Assembly: GCF_036323735.1 (NCBI RefSeq)
Contig: NC_086031.1
Span: 46,055,725-46,119,724, forward strand
Length of the DNA stretch: 64,000 bases
Direction of reading: 5' to 3'
Source of the DNA: Rattus norvegicus
Lineage: Eukaryota; Chordata; Mammalia; Rodentia; Muridae
In this document: piece by piece, positions 11,881 through 23,332 of the stretch
Layout of the letters: every line of letters begins with the position of its first letter
Position numbering within the stretch: position 1 is the first letter of the stretch
Made by a program: the position numbers and the translations under genes
The notes under the pieces: generated by a model
Told to the model about the DNA's origin: nothing
Databases searched by the model: none
What the model saw: only the letters and a program-made list of their open reading frames with translations

Positions 11881-12309
11881 ACACCCCACCCCCCAGCTCT
11901 ACCGAAGCTAGTCTCAGGGTAATTTCAACTTCAGACTCCTTTGGAGACCTTCCCTAAAATATTTTGCCCAACTCCCCCTTCACCCTGCACATCTTCTAAG
12001 TCAGCTCTCATCCAGGGCTGGTTCTGCCGCTGCTGGCCTCCACGGGGAACAAGCAGCTTTCAGTTCTTCAGAACTTCGCCCTGAGTTCTTGAGCTCCAGG
12101 GCAGTAACTGACATTCCAGGTCCCTGCCCCTACCCTCTGCCTCCCTTCCCAGGATGCCCCGCCTGCCAACGGTGAGGACTGGACAAACACCCGGGAGCTG
12201 CTATTTGCACAACTTCTTTACAACTTTGGGTTTTTTATTTCTATACCTTATCTCTCAACTAAAACAAGTTCTCTAAGAACACAGGCTGTCCCGAGTTTCC
12301 TTCTTTTTC

Positions 12310-12430
12310 TGTTTTGTTTAAGATGGGTCTTGGTTACTTTTGACAGACTCAGCTGCTGTGGAACTCATAGCAAGTCTTCTGCCTCAGCATCCCAAGTTTG
12401 AGGATTAGAAGCACTTGTTACCACGCTTTT
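12310..12430 (-). repeat. Diverged B1 fragment (antisense)
   Basis: It keeps 'tggaactcatagcaagtctt', 'ctgcctcagcatcccaagt' and 'ggattagaagcactt', a decayed antisense B1 pattern. Confidence 0.5.
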
Positions 12431-12454
12431 CATTATGTCACGTATTTAAACATA

Positions 12455-12618
12455 TTGATTAGGGGGAGGGCTTGTGCATGCCACTGTGCATGTGCGAAAG
12501 TCAGGGGACAACTTACAAGGATCAATTTTCTTCTCCCACCACATGCACTTCAGGGATGGAGTTTAGGTTTTCAGACTTGTCAGCAAGCACCTTTACCTGC
12601 TAAGCCACCTCACCAGTT
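12455..12618 (-). repeat. B3-type SINE (antisense)
   Basis: It contains 'gtcaggggacaacttac', 'ttctcccaccacatg' and 'gctaagccacctcaccag', an antisense B3 order. Confidence 0.75.
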
Positions 12619-12867
12619 CTGTTGTGTATTTAAATATCCATTCTTAGGGCTAGGTTGAGCAGTGCCCAAAGTGGGTGAGGTCTTGGGTTTCATCTATAGT
12701 CTCATCAAAGACTTTGCCTATGATTTTCTTCTTAAAAATTGGATGAGAGTTGGCCCCGTCTCTTACAAGCTGTAAGGAGGAATCTGGAACACCCCTCTCC
12801 CAAAATGTGAAAAGCCTGGGAGGAGACAGAACACAGGAATGAAGGGGTTCTAGCTTAGAGCTCAGCC

Positions 12868-13091
12868 TGTTCTTTTTCTTTCTTTCTTTTTTGTTTTTTT
12901 ATATTTATATTTTTTATATTTATATTTTTTTATTATATACTCTACACTGTCACTGTCTTCAGACACACCAGAAGAGGGCATCAGATCTCATTACAGATGG
13001 TTGTGAGCCACCATGGGTTGCTGGGAATTGAACTCAGGACCTCTGGAAGAGCAGTTCGTGTTCTTAACCTCTGAGTCCTCTCTCTAGCCCC
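12868..13091 (-). repeat. B2 SINE (antisense) with long AT tail
   Basis: The T/A-rich tail complement covers 12868-12940. The body runs from 'cttcagacacaccagaagag' to the terminal 'ctctagccccc'. Confidence 0.92.
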
Positions 13092-13469
13092 CCTGTTCTT
13101 TTTCAAAAGCCATCGATTCTGAGGCTCCTCTGACCTTCCTAGGTCCCTTCATGGGGCTGGTGGTCTAACACTATTCTTGTTTACTGCCATTCTTTGAGGA
13201 CAAGGACATGGAGTTTGGTCCTTGCTGGGTGCCTGGAGCTCCCAGTTCCTCACCACACTGAAATCCTTGACACGGGGGTGGGAGGGGTCGGTGGGAGAGG
13301 GTAAAACTGACTACAGCCTTGCCAAGCTCCTTTATGCCCACCATTGTTTCCAGATCCCCCAGTGTTTAAATCCATAGTCCAGCTTGATTTGGCTACTCTT
13401 TCTGTTAGAATTGAAAACCTTCAAAGTAAAGTAATATACAAGGAGGAAACAACTGATGCCCCCCTTCCA

Positions 13470-13697
13470 GAACTCAAGACCTCTGGAAGAACAATTGATG
13501 CTCCTAACCACTGAGCCATCGCTCCAGCCCTTACATTAACTTTTGTTTTGCTTTGCTGGGGATCCATCCCAGGGAACTTCCATCACTCCTGACTGTCACC
13601 TCCAGCCCCCAGGGCACAGTTTCATTCTCCACTTATGTATGAAAGCATGGAGTACTTTTGTCTTTCAGTGCACGACCTTTATTTTGACATACATTAT
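13470..13697. repeat. 228-bp perfect duplicate, copy A
   Basis: Every base equals 18590-18817 (constant offset 5120). The left 60 bases are the 5' head of an antisense B2, cut off abruptly at 13470 where copy B has the rest of that B2. The remaining ~168 bases look unique. There is no A tail and no flanking target duplication. The abrupt B2 break suggests that copy A derives from copy B. Confidence 0.97.
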
Positions 13698-14584
13698 GTT
13701 TGGCGGGATTACCTAAGCAAGCCTGAAGCCCTGCAGAGTCTCAGGCCTGCCTGAGAAATCTGCAGTTCAAGGTCAGTCAGAACACTCTGCCATTCCTGTG
13801 GCCGACCTGGAGCATGAGGTCACCCCTTCAACACCTTAAGTACAGTCATCGCCACAGCCACGTCACTGCCCTCCTGGCAGTAGTGTGCAGCAAGCTTTGG
13901 TGGCTGGGGGTAGGGGTGGGGTTGTCACGGGGCGGGTGAAATAGCTTGGTGCCAGGATAGCTGGGCCACCTTCCCACACATGAACTGGATAGAACAGAAG
14001 CATGTGTGTGCAGAGAGCCTCCTATACAAAACATCCACGTGACATCCATGTGCCCAGCCTGCCAGCAAAGGGGGAAAGTGTAGTCCCCATAGGTGACAAG
14101 GGTGACAGGATGGGTGGGGAGAGGAGAGATGTTTGGGGAAATACCTTATAGAAAAGGAAAACACCCTGGAGGGCCTTTGTACAGGACCTGGCATTTCATT
14201 GGTGCTAGATATGTGTGCATTGTTAAAACCAGCAGCAGCCAGCCCAGCTCGGAGAGTCCAAGGGACTTTTGAAATTGTCTCATGTGATCTCCCATTGGAA
14301 AGTGGAATTCCACCCGGAGCCCTGCAGTCTCACCCTGAACATGCCCGGGATTGTGGCCAGAGGGGTCTCATCTGCAGGAATGGAGACTCGGTGTCCTAAA
14401 ATGGGGAGAGTTCCTACAGAGAGAAAATGTCAACAGTATGCAGCATAGGAACCAGTCCCCGTAAATTCTTTTTGGGGGAGGGGATGAAGAAATATTATTT
14501 CTTTTGTCATTCATTAGGCAACAGAAATCCTATCTCGGATGTGAGAAGCCAGTTCTTCCAGTTTGTGTTTATCTCACCCCTCCC

Positions 14585-14690
14585 CGAAATAGGTATGGGA
14601 AGATGACCTTGAACTCCTGACCTTCCCGCTTCCACCTCCTGAATGCTAGGATTGCAGGCACCCACCACCAAACCTGGTTTAAACAATGCT
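14585..14690 (-). repeat. B1 fragment (antisense)
   Basis: 'gaccttgaactcctgacct', 'cctcctgaatgctaggattg' and 'caggcacccaccaccaaacc' mark antisense B1 without its tail end. Confidence 0.75.
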
Positions 14691-14757
14691 GGGGACTGAA
14701 CCCAAGGCTTTGTGTGCGCTAGGCTAGCACTTTGCCATGAGGACTACATTCCCAGCA
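14690..14757 (-). repeat. Old ID-related SINE (antisense)
   Basis: 'gctggggactgaacccaagg' followed by 'gtgcgctaggctagcact' is the antisense ID order with substitutions. Confidence 0.65.
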
Positions 14758-15284
14758 ATCTCCAGCAATCCCCAGTGAATTCAACACTACACACACAGAC
14801 CTTCTGGCTTGGCACACCGGAGGCTAGCAAAGCACACTCGAGGTCAAAATATGTCTGAAGAATTTGCTAGAAATGCAGACTCTAAGTCTTGCTGAGAGAC
14901 ACACAGAGTGAGACTCAGTAGCTGTGTCTCAGCCGCCTTCAGAGGCTTGGAGGTGGCTGTGGTTTATAATCAGTGGTTTAGAGCTGTGAGGAGGAAGTTT
15001 GCTTCCCACGGACTATTCAACAATGGCCATTACTATTTGAAAACACTGGATGCCCTGTTTCTCAGGTAGTCTTACTTCCTGCAGTCTCTCATTTACAGCA
15101 TAGTCCCCATGTCATCTGGCCTCCGAGGGGTGCTCTGATGGCCAATGACTTTTAAAACGATGCTCCCAGGGCTCCTAAAAACTGTTGTCTCCTTCGTTCT
15201 GGAAATTCTAGTGTGAAGGCGGTTTTGTCACTGTTATTTTGTTTGGTTTGTTGGAGCAAGAGGCCCGGATCTCAGAGCTGGGGA

Positions 15285-15380
15285 TATAAGTGTGTGTTCT
15301 GATTATACAGTGCCAGGGATGGAACCCAGGGCTTCACGCACACTAGGCCAGTACTGACCAACTGAGTGACATCTCCAGCC
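15285..15380 (-). repeat. Old ID/B4-type SINE (antisense)
   Basis: 'gccagggatggaacccaggg', 'cacactaggccagtactg' and 'catctccagccc' show an ID-like antisense body. Confidence 0.65.
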
Positions 15381-15395
15381 CTGGCCAGGCTTTGG

Positions 15396-15492
15396 TTTTG
15401 TTTGTTTGTTTTTGAGATGAGATTTTGTAGTGTAGCCCAGAATGGCCTCCCAAGTTCTGGGATTAGAGGCATATATCACCATTCCTACCTTT
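15396..15492 (-). repeat. B1 fragment (antisense)
   Basis: A T/G-rich tail complement precedes 'gagatgagattttgtagtgt' and 'ctgggattagaggcatat'. It abuts the LTR target site on its right. Confidence 0.7.
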
Positions 15493-15508
15493 ATTCTGGA
15501 AATCCTGA

Positions 15509-15836
15509 TGTGGCGGTTTGAACACACTTGGCCCAGGGAGTGGCACTATTAGGAGATGTGACCTTGTTGGAGGAAATGTGTCACTGTTGGGGTGGGCTTT
15601 GAGAGACCATCCTCCTGGCTGCCTGGAAATCAGTCTTCTCCTTGCTGCCTTCTGAACAAGTGATAGAACCCTTAGCTCTTCCAGTGCCATGCCTTCCTGG
15701 ACACTGCCATGCTCCCACCTTGATGATAATGGACTGGAACTCTGAACCTGTAAGCCAGCTCCAGTTAAATATTGTCCTTATAAGAGTTGCCTGGGTCATG
15801 GTGTCTCTTCACAGCAGTAAAACCCTAACTAGGACA
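15509..15836 (+). mobile_element. Solo LTR, MaLR/ERVL-like
   Basis: 328 bp with TG...CA termini (starts TGTGGCGGTTTGAA, ends CTAACTAGGACA). It is flanked by perfect 5-bp direct repeats CCTGA at 15504-15508 and 15837-15841. It is the sense-strand relative of the LTRs that bound the 21197-24499 element, sharing blocks such as 'tggactggaactctgaacct' and 'ggtgtctcttcacagcagta'. No internal region follows, so it is a product of LTR-LTR recombination. Confidence 0.92.
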
Positions 15837-15903
15837 CCTGACAAGCTATTATTTCAGGCCTATTCTGTTCCAAACACTTGTTTTGTTTTTCGTTTTGTTT
15901 TTC

Positions 15904-16092
15904 TTTTTTTTTTTTAAGATTTATTCATTTATTATATATAAGTACACTGTAGCTGTCTTCAGACACACCAGAAGAGGGCATTGGATCTCTTTACAGATGG
16001 TTGTGAGCCACCATGTGGTTGCTGGGATTTGAACTCAGGACCTCTGGAAGAGCAGTCAGTGCTCTTAACCGCTGAGCCATCTCTCCAGCCCC
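15904..16092 (-). repeat. B2 SINE (antisense) with 14-bp TSD
   Basis: A complete B2 flanked by 'tcgttttgtttttc' at 15890-15903 and again at 16093-16106. It inserted into the T-rich end of an older antisense B1. Confidence 0.96.
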
Positions 16093-16240
16093 TCGTTTTG
16101 TTTTTCAAGACAGGTTTTCTCTTGAACTGTCCTAGAACTCATTCTGAAGACTAGGCTGGCCCCAAACTCACAGAGACACACCTGCTTCTGCCTCCGATGT
16201 GCTGGGATTAAAGGTGCATGCGGCCATTACCCAGTGAACC
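16093..16240 (-). repeat. B1 SINE (antisense), B2-interrupted tail
   Basis: 'caagacaggttttctcttga', 'ctagaactcattctgaagac' and 'gctgggattaaaggtgcatg' give the antisense order. Its tail end is displaced by the B2 at 15904-16092. Confidence 0.88.
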
Positions 16241-16479
16241 CAAGGTCTCGTGTGTGCTTAGCAAGCTCTCTTCCACAGAGTTACACACCCAAGCTTATTT
16301 ATTTTTTAAAGGAAGTTATATTCTAATGTACAAGTATTAAAAGAAATGACATGGTGAATTTTGACATGCATACACATCCCCTTGACTTCTGGTCTGATCA
16401 AGGTCTAGAGTATTTCCAGCGTCCACCCAAGGAGTTCCGGAAGACCTATTCAATGATGTCTGTGAGAGAGTGTCTGGTT

Positions 16480-16860
16480 CCTTTTCATTGCCAGGCAACA
16501 CAGCCTGTCCTGTGCACCCACCATGTAGAGCAAATCTCTGAGAGTTCACAGGGCCAGCCTCGTCTTCAGAATGAGGTTTCCCCCACCCTGTTTCTGATGG
16601 ACATTCAGACTATTTCCAAATAGAATCTACAACAAATAAGGTTCTTCTGAACACCCATACTTTGTTTTCTGGTGGATGGTGGCTCTCACTTTTTGGGTAT
16701 ATGCCCAGAAATGGACTTGCTAGGTCACAATATTAGACCTATGCAGATGCCACCGTGCCTTTTCACAGTGGCTGTACTAGTGTGAAGATTGTCATGGCTT
16801 ACTAATGTTCCCACAGCCTTCTCTACATTTGTCACTTAGGGTCACCTTAATGTTAACTAT
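16480..16860 (-). mobile_element. Old LINE-1 fragment (antisense)
   Basis: 'ttgggtatatgcccagaaat' followed by 'cttttcacagtggctgtact' is a hallmark of ancient L1 in antisense. No frame is intact and the ends are approximate. Confidence 0.65.
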
Positions 16861-17276
16861 CCTGTTGGGGAACCCTGGTATCTCAGGGCTTTCAGTGTTC
16901 ATTTCCCTTGTGTTCTGTATGACTCAGTACCTTCTATGCTTGTTGGCTATTTACACAGCTCTCATGCGATGCTCCCCAATGATTTCTCCCTACTTTTTCT
17001 CGGCATGTGAACAACTTCAGCTTCTGCATAACTGTCACATCCATGTTTATGCTGTGATATTTCTACACACACATACTGAGCTCCATGTTTTTGTCCGCTT
17101 GTCATGAACTAGGATCATCTGGGAAGAGGGAGCCTCAGCCGAGAAGATCGGACCGGTCTTCAGGCAAGTCTGTGAGACATTTTCTTGACTGATGAATGAT
17201 GTGAGGGGGACAGTCTAGAGATGATGCTACCCCTGGGCAGATGGTCCCAGGTCGGATGTAAAAGCAAGCAGAAGGC

Positions 17277-17365
17277 TGTGCACAGGGATGCTTATCTTTA
17301 ATCCCAGCATTTAGGATGCAGCAGCATCTAGAGGTGAGTTTGAGGCCAGCCCAGGCCAGGCCAGC
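17277..17365 (+). repeat. B1 fragment
   Basis: 'tctttaatcccagcatttag' followed by 'gtgagtttgaggccagcc' gives a truncated sense B1. Confidence 0.75.
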
Positions 17366-17499
17366 CAAGCAAGCTGAGAAAGCCCAAAGCAGTGCTCTAC
17401 ACGGCTCTGCCTCAGTTCCTACTTCATTCTCGTGTGTTGACCTCCCGTCCTAGCTGTCCCTCACAAGGGACTATAAACTCTCTATTTTCTTCTTTCTTT

Positions 17500-17637
17500 T
17501 TGTTTGTTCTTTTTTAAAACATCTCTGAGCTTGTTTAAATCTATTACAAGTATTATACTACGTTGAATTCAAACTTCCCTTCGGCACATAAGTCCAGGGC
17601 ATCAGTGCCCTTACCACGTGAGCTATCTTGCTGGCCC
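17500..17637 (-). repeat. Diverged B2/B3 fragment (antisense)
   Basis: The right end, 'cttaccacgtgagctatcttgctggccc', matches the antisense B2/B3 head with changes. Confidence 0.55.
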
Positions 17638-17667
17638 AACTCTGTATTTTTTTTTTACATGAACTTT

Positions 17668-17677
17668 TGTTTTAGAT

Positions 17678-17725
<48 letters not shown>

Positions 17726-17748
17726 TGTATGTGAGTACACTGTTTCTT
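17668..17748 (-). repeat. (ATTT)n expansion at a truncated B2 tail
   Basis: About 12 ATTT units at 17677-17725 are followed by 'gtgagtacactgtttc', the antisense B2 3' region. The rest of the B2 is missing, cut at the junction with the L1. Confidence 0.8.
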
Positions 17749-17750
17749 TC

Positions 17751-18482
17751 TTTTTTAATTGGGTATTTCTTATTTACATTTCAAATGTTATTCCCTTTCC
17801 TGGTTTCCTGTCCATAAGCCCCCTAACCCCTCCCCTTCTCCTTCTATAAGGATGTTTCCCTCCCCATTCGCCCCCCTTAGCCCCCCACATTCCCCTACAC
17901 TGGGGGTCCAACCTTGGCAGAATTGGTGCCCAACAAGGCCATCCTCGGCTACATATGCAGCTGGAGCCCTGGGTCTGTCCATGTGTACTCTTTGGGTAGT
18001 GGTTTAGTCCCTGGGAGCTCTGGTTGGTTGGCATTATTGTTCTTATGGGGTTGCAAGCCCCTGCAACTCTTTCAATCCTTTCTCTAATTCCCCCAAAGGG
18101 GGTCCCATTCTCAGTTCAGTGGTTTGCTGCTAGCATTCACTTCTGTATTTGACATGTTCTGGCTGTGTCTATCAGGAGAGATCTATATCCGGTTCCTGTC
18201 AGCATGCACTTCTTAGCTTCATCCATCTTATCTAGTTTTGGTGGCTGTGTTTATATGGGCTACATGTGGGGCAGGCTCTGACTGGCCGTTCCTTCAGTCT
18301 CTGCTCTAAACTTCACCTCCATATCCCCTTCTATGGATATTTTTGTTCCCCTTTTTAAGAAGGAGTGAAGCATCCGCATTTTGGTCATCCTTCTTCTTGA
18401 GTTTCATGTGGTCCATGGATTACATCTTGGGTAATTCGAGCTTTTGGGCTAATATCCACTTAGCAATGAGTGCATATCATAT
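17751..18482 (-). mobile_element. Rat L1 3' end (antisense)
   Basis: The 3' terminus reads, in antisense, 'tcttatttacatttcaaatg' and 'ttccctttcctggtttcctg'. The same sequence occurs in sense at about 60910-60960. It runs up to 18482, where an antisense B2 starts. No complete ORF2 is present; this is a 5'-truncated copy of a rat-lineage L1. Confidence 0.9.
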
Positions 18483-18483
18483 G

Positions 18484-18650
18484 TTTTTTTTTTTTTTTGT
18501 GATACACTCTCCGTGTCTTCAGACACACCAGAAGAGGCCATCAGATCCTATTACAGATGGTTGTGAGTCACCGTGTGGTGCTGGGAATTGAACTCAAGAC
18601 CTCTGGAAGAACAATTGATGCTCCTAACCACTGAGCCATCGCTCCAGCCC
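18484..18650 (-). repeat. B2 SINE (antisense), source of duplicate
   Basis: A full antisense B2 body. Its last ~60 bases (from 18590) form the left end of the 228-bp duplicate. Confidence 0.92.
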
Positions 18651-18817
18651 TTACATTAACTTTTGTTTTGCTTTGCTGGGGATCCATCCCAGGGAACTTC
18701 CATCACTCCTGACTGTCACCTCCAGCCCCCAGGGCACAGTTTCATTCTCCACTTATGTATGAAAGCATGGAGTACTTTTGTCTTTCAGTGCACGACCTTT
18801 ATTTTGACATACATTAT
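18590..18817. repeat. 228-bp perfect duplicate, copy B
   Basis: Identical to 13470-13697. Here the B2 portion continues leftward into a whole B2, so this copy is the better candidate for the ancestral site. It also contains a decayed ID-like word 'gctggggatccatcccaggg'. Confidence 0.97.
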
Positions 18818-18860
18818 CTCATCCATCTCTGTAGTGTTGGCCAGCCAGCCTGGAACTTTC

Positions 18861-19052
18861 TTTTTTTTTTTTTTTAAGATTTATTTATTTCATGTATGTG
18901 GGTTCATTGTCATTGTCTTCAGACACACCAGAAGAGGGCATCGGATCTCTTTACAGATGGTTGTGAGCCACCATGTGGTTGCTGGGAATTGAACTCGGGA
19001 CCTCTGGAAGAACAGTCAGTGCTCTTAACCACTGAGCCATCTCTCCAGCCCC
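18861..19052 (-). repeat. B2 SINE (antisense) with TSD
   Basis: A complete B2 flanked by 'ggaactttc' at 18852-18860 and 19053-19061. It is close to consensus and so relatively young. Confidence 0.95.
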
Positions 19053-19234
19053 GGAACTTTCTATTAAGTAATTCATAGACACCTAAATTTGAGGTAACCC
19101 TTTTGTCTCCGCCTCCCAAGGGCCAGGATTATAAGAGTATGCATGCTACCCCACTCCACTTACCCATCTGTTTTTATGTCAAGGTCACAATGTTTGGGTT
19201 CTTGTAAATGTTGTAATTTGTTTTGTGACATTTG

Positions 19235-19625
19235 GTGTTTGAAAGATAGTCTTGTTTTATAGCCTCAAACTAACCATCCTTCTATTTCAGCTTCTAAATG
19301 CTCGTGTTAAAGGTATGTCCTTAGTTGTATGACTTGAAATCAGGCTTGTGACTCCCTCCCCTTTACTCTCTTTGCTAAGGTTTGATTAACATTGGTGGTG
19401 GGAGGGGGTGCCTTTGTGGTGTCATATGAAGTTTAGGAGTTTCTTTTTTCACTATTATAAGAAGAATGTCATTGGTACTTTTATAGAAATTACATTTGCT
19501 TTTTTTTTTAAACAAACCATTTAAAAAAACAGGGTTTTACTATGTAGCCCTGGGTGGCTTTGAACTCAAGAGCCTCCTGTCTTATCCAAGTACTCAGACT
19601 ATAGTGTGCAGTGCTCTTCTTGGGA
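19235..19625 (-). repeat. Two decayed B1 fragments (antisense)
   Basis: Pieces at about 19235-19325 ('gcttctaaatgctcgtgtta') and 19520-19625 ('tactatgtagccctgggtgg') show antisense B1 words separated by T-rich sequence. Confidence 0.55.
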
Positions 19626-19659
19626 TTTTTACATCATTTTTAAATTAGACCATCTATGT

Positions 19660-20105
19660 CGTTTGTAGTTTTGTTGCTGGGATAAACATCTGAGAGAAAC
19701 AGTCTCAAGGAGGAAACGTTTTTCTTGGTTCATGGTTTTGGAGGTTTCTGTGATCTGCTGGCTCACGGTTTGGATGTGTCTTCTGTCTACCTGTCTGTGG
19801 TTAGCTGGATATGGTGCTTTAAGCCTCTGGTATAGCTGAGCATCGTGGCTGAAGGTTGTGCAGAAGCAAAGTTGTTCACCTCCTCGGAGCAGGAAGAGAC
19901 TGGAAACAGTACATCTGTCCAGGGCGCATCCTCGGTGACCAACTGTCCACATTTCCAACACCTGCTACCTGTCTGCTCCAATCTTGAGTCCACCAACTGA
20001 TTAATACCTTGATAAACGCACAGCCCTCGTGATCCAACCACTTCCCTAAGCCCCACCTCTGAACACTGCCTTTAATACCTGAACCTTCAGGAAACACATC
20101 TTAAC
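19660..20105 (-). mobile_element. Old MaLR-like LTR (antisense), tentative
   Basis: The overall order (gctgggataaacatctgaga, then 'ggttcatggttttggaggtt', then 'aagccccacctctgaacact') resembles an antisense rodent MaLR LTR. No terminal duplications were found. Confidence 0.45.
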
Positions 20106-20149
20106 AATACCTGTCTCTTGGATATCCACTTAGGATTTAGTTTTCGATA

Positions 20150-20535
20150 CATTCTTGCGCTGAGCTCAGTTTCATTTCTGTTACTGTGATACTATGAGAA
20201 AAGGCAACTCCGGCAAGAAGGGGTATAATTGGCTTCTAAGTCCTTGAGTGTGGAGAAGTCAAAGCAGGAACCTAACTTGCACCCTGACAGTCAAGAACAG
20301 AGAGAACTAGAGCTGTGAATGTTGCTTGCTCCCTTGCTGTTAGCTGCCTTCTCCTCCTTGTTGTTCAGAAACTCCTGCCTAGGAAATGGCGCTGCCCACA
20401 GTGGGCTGGACCTTCCCATATTGATTAACGATCAAGACCGGTCTCTGAAGGTGTGCCCACAGGCCAACTGATCAAGATATTGCCTCATTAAGGACCTTGC
20501 CAGGTGGTGAAATTGACAGTTAAAACTCACCAGGA
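20150..20535 (-). mobile_element. MaLR-type LTR (antisense)
   Basis: 'ttctgttactgtgatactat', 'gcccacagtgggctggacct' and 'attgacagttaaaactcacc' follow the antisense MT-type LTR order. It is diverged. Confidence 0.6.
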
Positions 20536-20559
20536 CACATGTTACAGCTATCTTCTTGT

Positions 20560-20735
20560 CTGCACAAATGTTATCTCTACTCCTCAGTGATTCTGTGAGG
20601 TAGCAGATATTATCACTGTCATGGACAAGGAAAGTAAAGCTCGGAAAGGCTAGGTGCCTTGCTTACAGTCATGTAGCCAGATAGCACTCAATGACATGTG
20701 TATCCAGTCCAGATCTACCTCCAAATCTAGAGCCT
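20560..20735 (-). repeat. MIR SINE (antisense)
   Basis: 'ctgtgaggtagcagatatta', 'gacaaggaaagtaaagctcg' and 'cttgcttacagtcatgtagc' reproduce the antisense MIR core. Confidence 0.75.
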
Positions 20736-21196
20736 TCCCAGGAGCCTGTCTGCCTGGATTTACAAACCTGCTGTGAGTGATAGTCACCATGGAATTGAGC
20801 CTTCTTTCCTTGTCTATTAGAGACCATGTTTTCAGTCCAAGTGCAGGACTTGGCCCCTGTAGAGTAATGAATGAGATGGGCCTGGGTTTGGGTGGACAAA
20901 CACTTTCTGTGCAAACACAGAGCTTTCGCTTTGGCGTCAGGAGCCTAATTGCTCTGCCATGACTGTCAATGTGGGATGAAATGAGTATGTGCAAGGCTTC
21001 TCCAGCTGCTGTTCTTAACACCTTGCCCGGCTCCAGCTTTGTCTAGCTTAGGGTTCCTTTCCAGTCAGCAGTCGGTGGATTCTAGTTCAGCTATATAGCC
21101 TCCCTTGCAGCTAGATATGATTGCTACTCATCCAAATTGTGAGGAAATACTGAGTAGAGCACACCATTCTCTGTTCTCCTCTCTGCCTTTGGTCCT

Positions 21197-21518
21197 TGTC
21201 TTAGTTAGGGTTTCCATGGCTTTGAAGACACCATGACCAAGGCAACTCTGATAAAGGACATTTGATTGGGGCTAGCTTACTCTCTCAGAGGTTCAGTCCA
21301 TTATCAGCAAGGCAGGAAGCATGGCAGTGTACAGGCAGGCATGGTGCCGAAGGAGCTGAGTTTTAGATCTTCATCGAAAGGAAGCCTGGAACAGACTGTT
21401 TCACAGGCAGCTAGAAAGAGGGTCTCAAAGCCCACCCCCACAGTGACACACTTTCTTCAACAAGGCCAAACCCTCTAATAGTGCCACTCCCTGGGCAAAG
21501 CATATTCAAACCACCACC
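21197..21518 (-). repeat. 3' LTR of the MaLR-like element
   Basis: It starts TGTCTTAG in plus orientation (LTR end CTAAGACA in sense) and finishes at the 'ttcaaaccacca' boundary. It is 5' of the purine tract in element sense. Confidence 0.88.
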
Positions 21519-22899
21519 TTCCATTCCCGGGCCTCCCATAGGCTTGTTCAAACACATGAGTCTATACGGAGGCCATACCTAGCCATAGCATAATGCCAAG
21601 TACTTTTAGTCCAACTTCAAAAGTCTCCACAGTCTATAACAGTCTCAACAATGTTAAAAGTCCAAAGTCTCTTTTAATGTTCATCTAATCACTTAACTGT
21701 AATCCCTTATAAAATAAAAATAAAAAAGCAGATCACATACTTCCAACATCACAGGATATACATTATCATTCCAAAATGTCATAATGAGGAAATATTGGAC
21801 CAAAACAAGACCAAAAGTCAGCTAGGCAAAGTCCAAACTCTGCATCTCTATGTCTGATGTCTAACTCCATTCATCTTTGTTGACTGCAACACAATCCTTT
21901 CTCTTGGGCTGGGTCCACTCCTAGTTAGCAGCTTTCCTCAGCCTGTATCCCATAGCTCTGGCATCTCTAACATCTTGGGGTCTCCAAGGCAATTTCAACT
22001 TCCCAGCTTCTTATTTCAACTGCTCTTCCAAAGGACTTGGGTCACTTCTCCAGCTCTGCCCTCCGTAGCACTCTGGGCTCTGGTTGACTCCACTCCACTG
22101 CTGCTGCCGTTCTTCATGGTCATCCCATGGTACTGGGATCTCTAATATACTGGGGTTTTCTGCTACAACTAGGCTTCACCAATAGCCTCTCATAGACTCT
22201 CTTCATAGTGCCAAGTCTCAACTCCTTTGCATGACCCCATCAGTCCTGGGCTTTCAACTGCCACTGAGGCTGTACTTTCACCAATGGCCTTTCTTGGCCT
22301 CTCACAGTATCAAGCCTCAGTTGCTCTCCATGACCCCTTCATACCTTCAAAACCAGTACTACCTGGGTGATTCTTACGCATTACCAAATCAAGCTGCAGC
22401 ACGAGGTATACAACCTTGGCTATCTGTGGAACACAACTTTTTTCTTCTCTCAGAAAATACTTCCCAGAATATTTCACTGTTGCTGTAAAATTATAAAAAA
22501 TGATGCTGTCTTTTACCCCACACTAGGTCCGGCACTGCAGTGCCCCAAGGTATCTGGTAGACATCTTCATCTCAGTCAGCAAAGCGTCTCACCCACTCTG
22601 CTCCATCCCATATCACACTGCCGATGGCCTCTCTCTGAGCCTGGTAACAATCTCTCTACCCATCCAGTTCCCAAGGCAGGCTGCCACCATACACATGTCT
22701 CCAGCCATCACATACCCTCTTGAACTTAAATCACCACATGAAAGAACACACAGCACAATAACCTCTGATCCAACTGATAAGATATAATTTGCTCATCTAG
22801 ACACACAAAGCTCTCTACACATCCATCCCTTAAGAATATTCATGACAACCTGTAAAGGTGCAGAGAAGAATCTCTTTCTTTCTTTCTTTCTTTCTTTTT

Positions 22900-22977
22900 T
22901 TTCAGAGCTGGGGACCGAACCCAGGGCCTTGCGCCTGCTAGGCAAGCGCTCTACCACTGAGCCAAATCCCCAATCCC
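22900..22977 (-). repeat. ID SINE (antisense)
   Basis: A complete ID body ('gagctggggaccgaacccag', 'gctaggcaagcgctctacca') sits behind a (TTTC)n tract at 22868-22898 that represents its tail. It is inserted in the MaLR internal region. Confidence 0.95.
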
Positions 22978-23109
22978 AGTCCCTCTATTCATAACTCTAA
23001 AGCCAGAGCCATGTGGCTGAAGCTGCTGAGTTCTGATGCTTGCTGGAGCTGGAACACAGCCCCCATGTTCTATTACATCATTAACCAGCTTTACGTTTTC
23101 CTTCACTCT

Positions 23110-23332
23110 TTAAACTTGGCTCTTAGGGAATTCATTCTGTAGACTGACCTTGAACTCAACAGACCTGCATAGCTCTGTCTCCTGAGTGCTGGGATTAAAG
23201 GTGTGGTCTGCCATGCCTGGATTTAAGCTTTTGTCTACTTGGAACTTGCTCTGTAGCAGGCTGGCCTTGAACTCAAAGATCTGCTTGCCTCTGCCTCCTG
23301 GCATCAAACGCATGTATCACCTTGCCTGGACC
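23110..23332 (-). repeat. Two adjacent B1 SINEs (antisense)
   Basis: Two antisense B1 bodies in tandem (about 23110-23222 and 23225-23332), each ending in 'gcctgg'. The pair appears to belong to the element's internal sequence. Confidence 0.75.
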
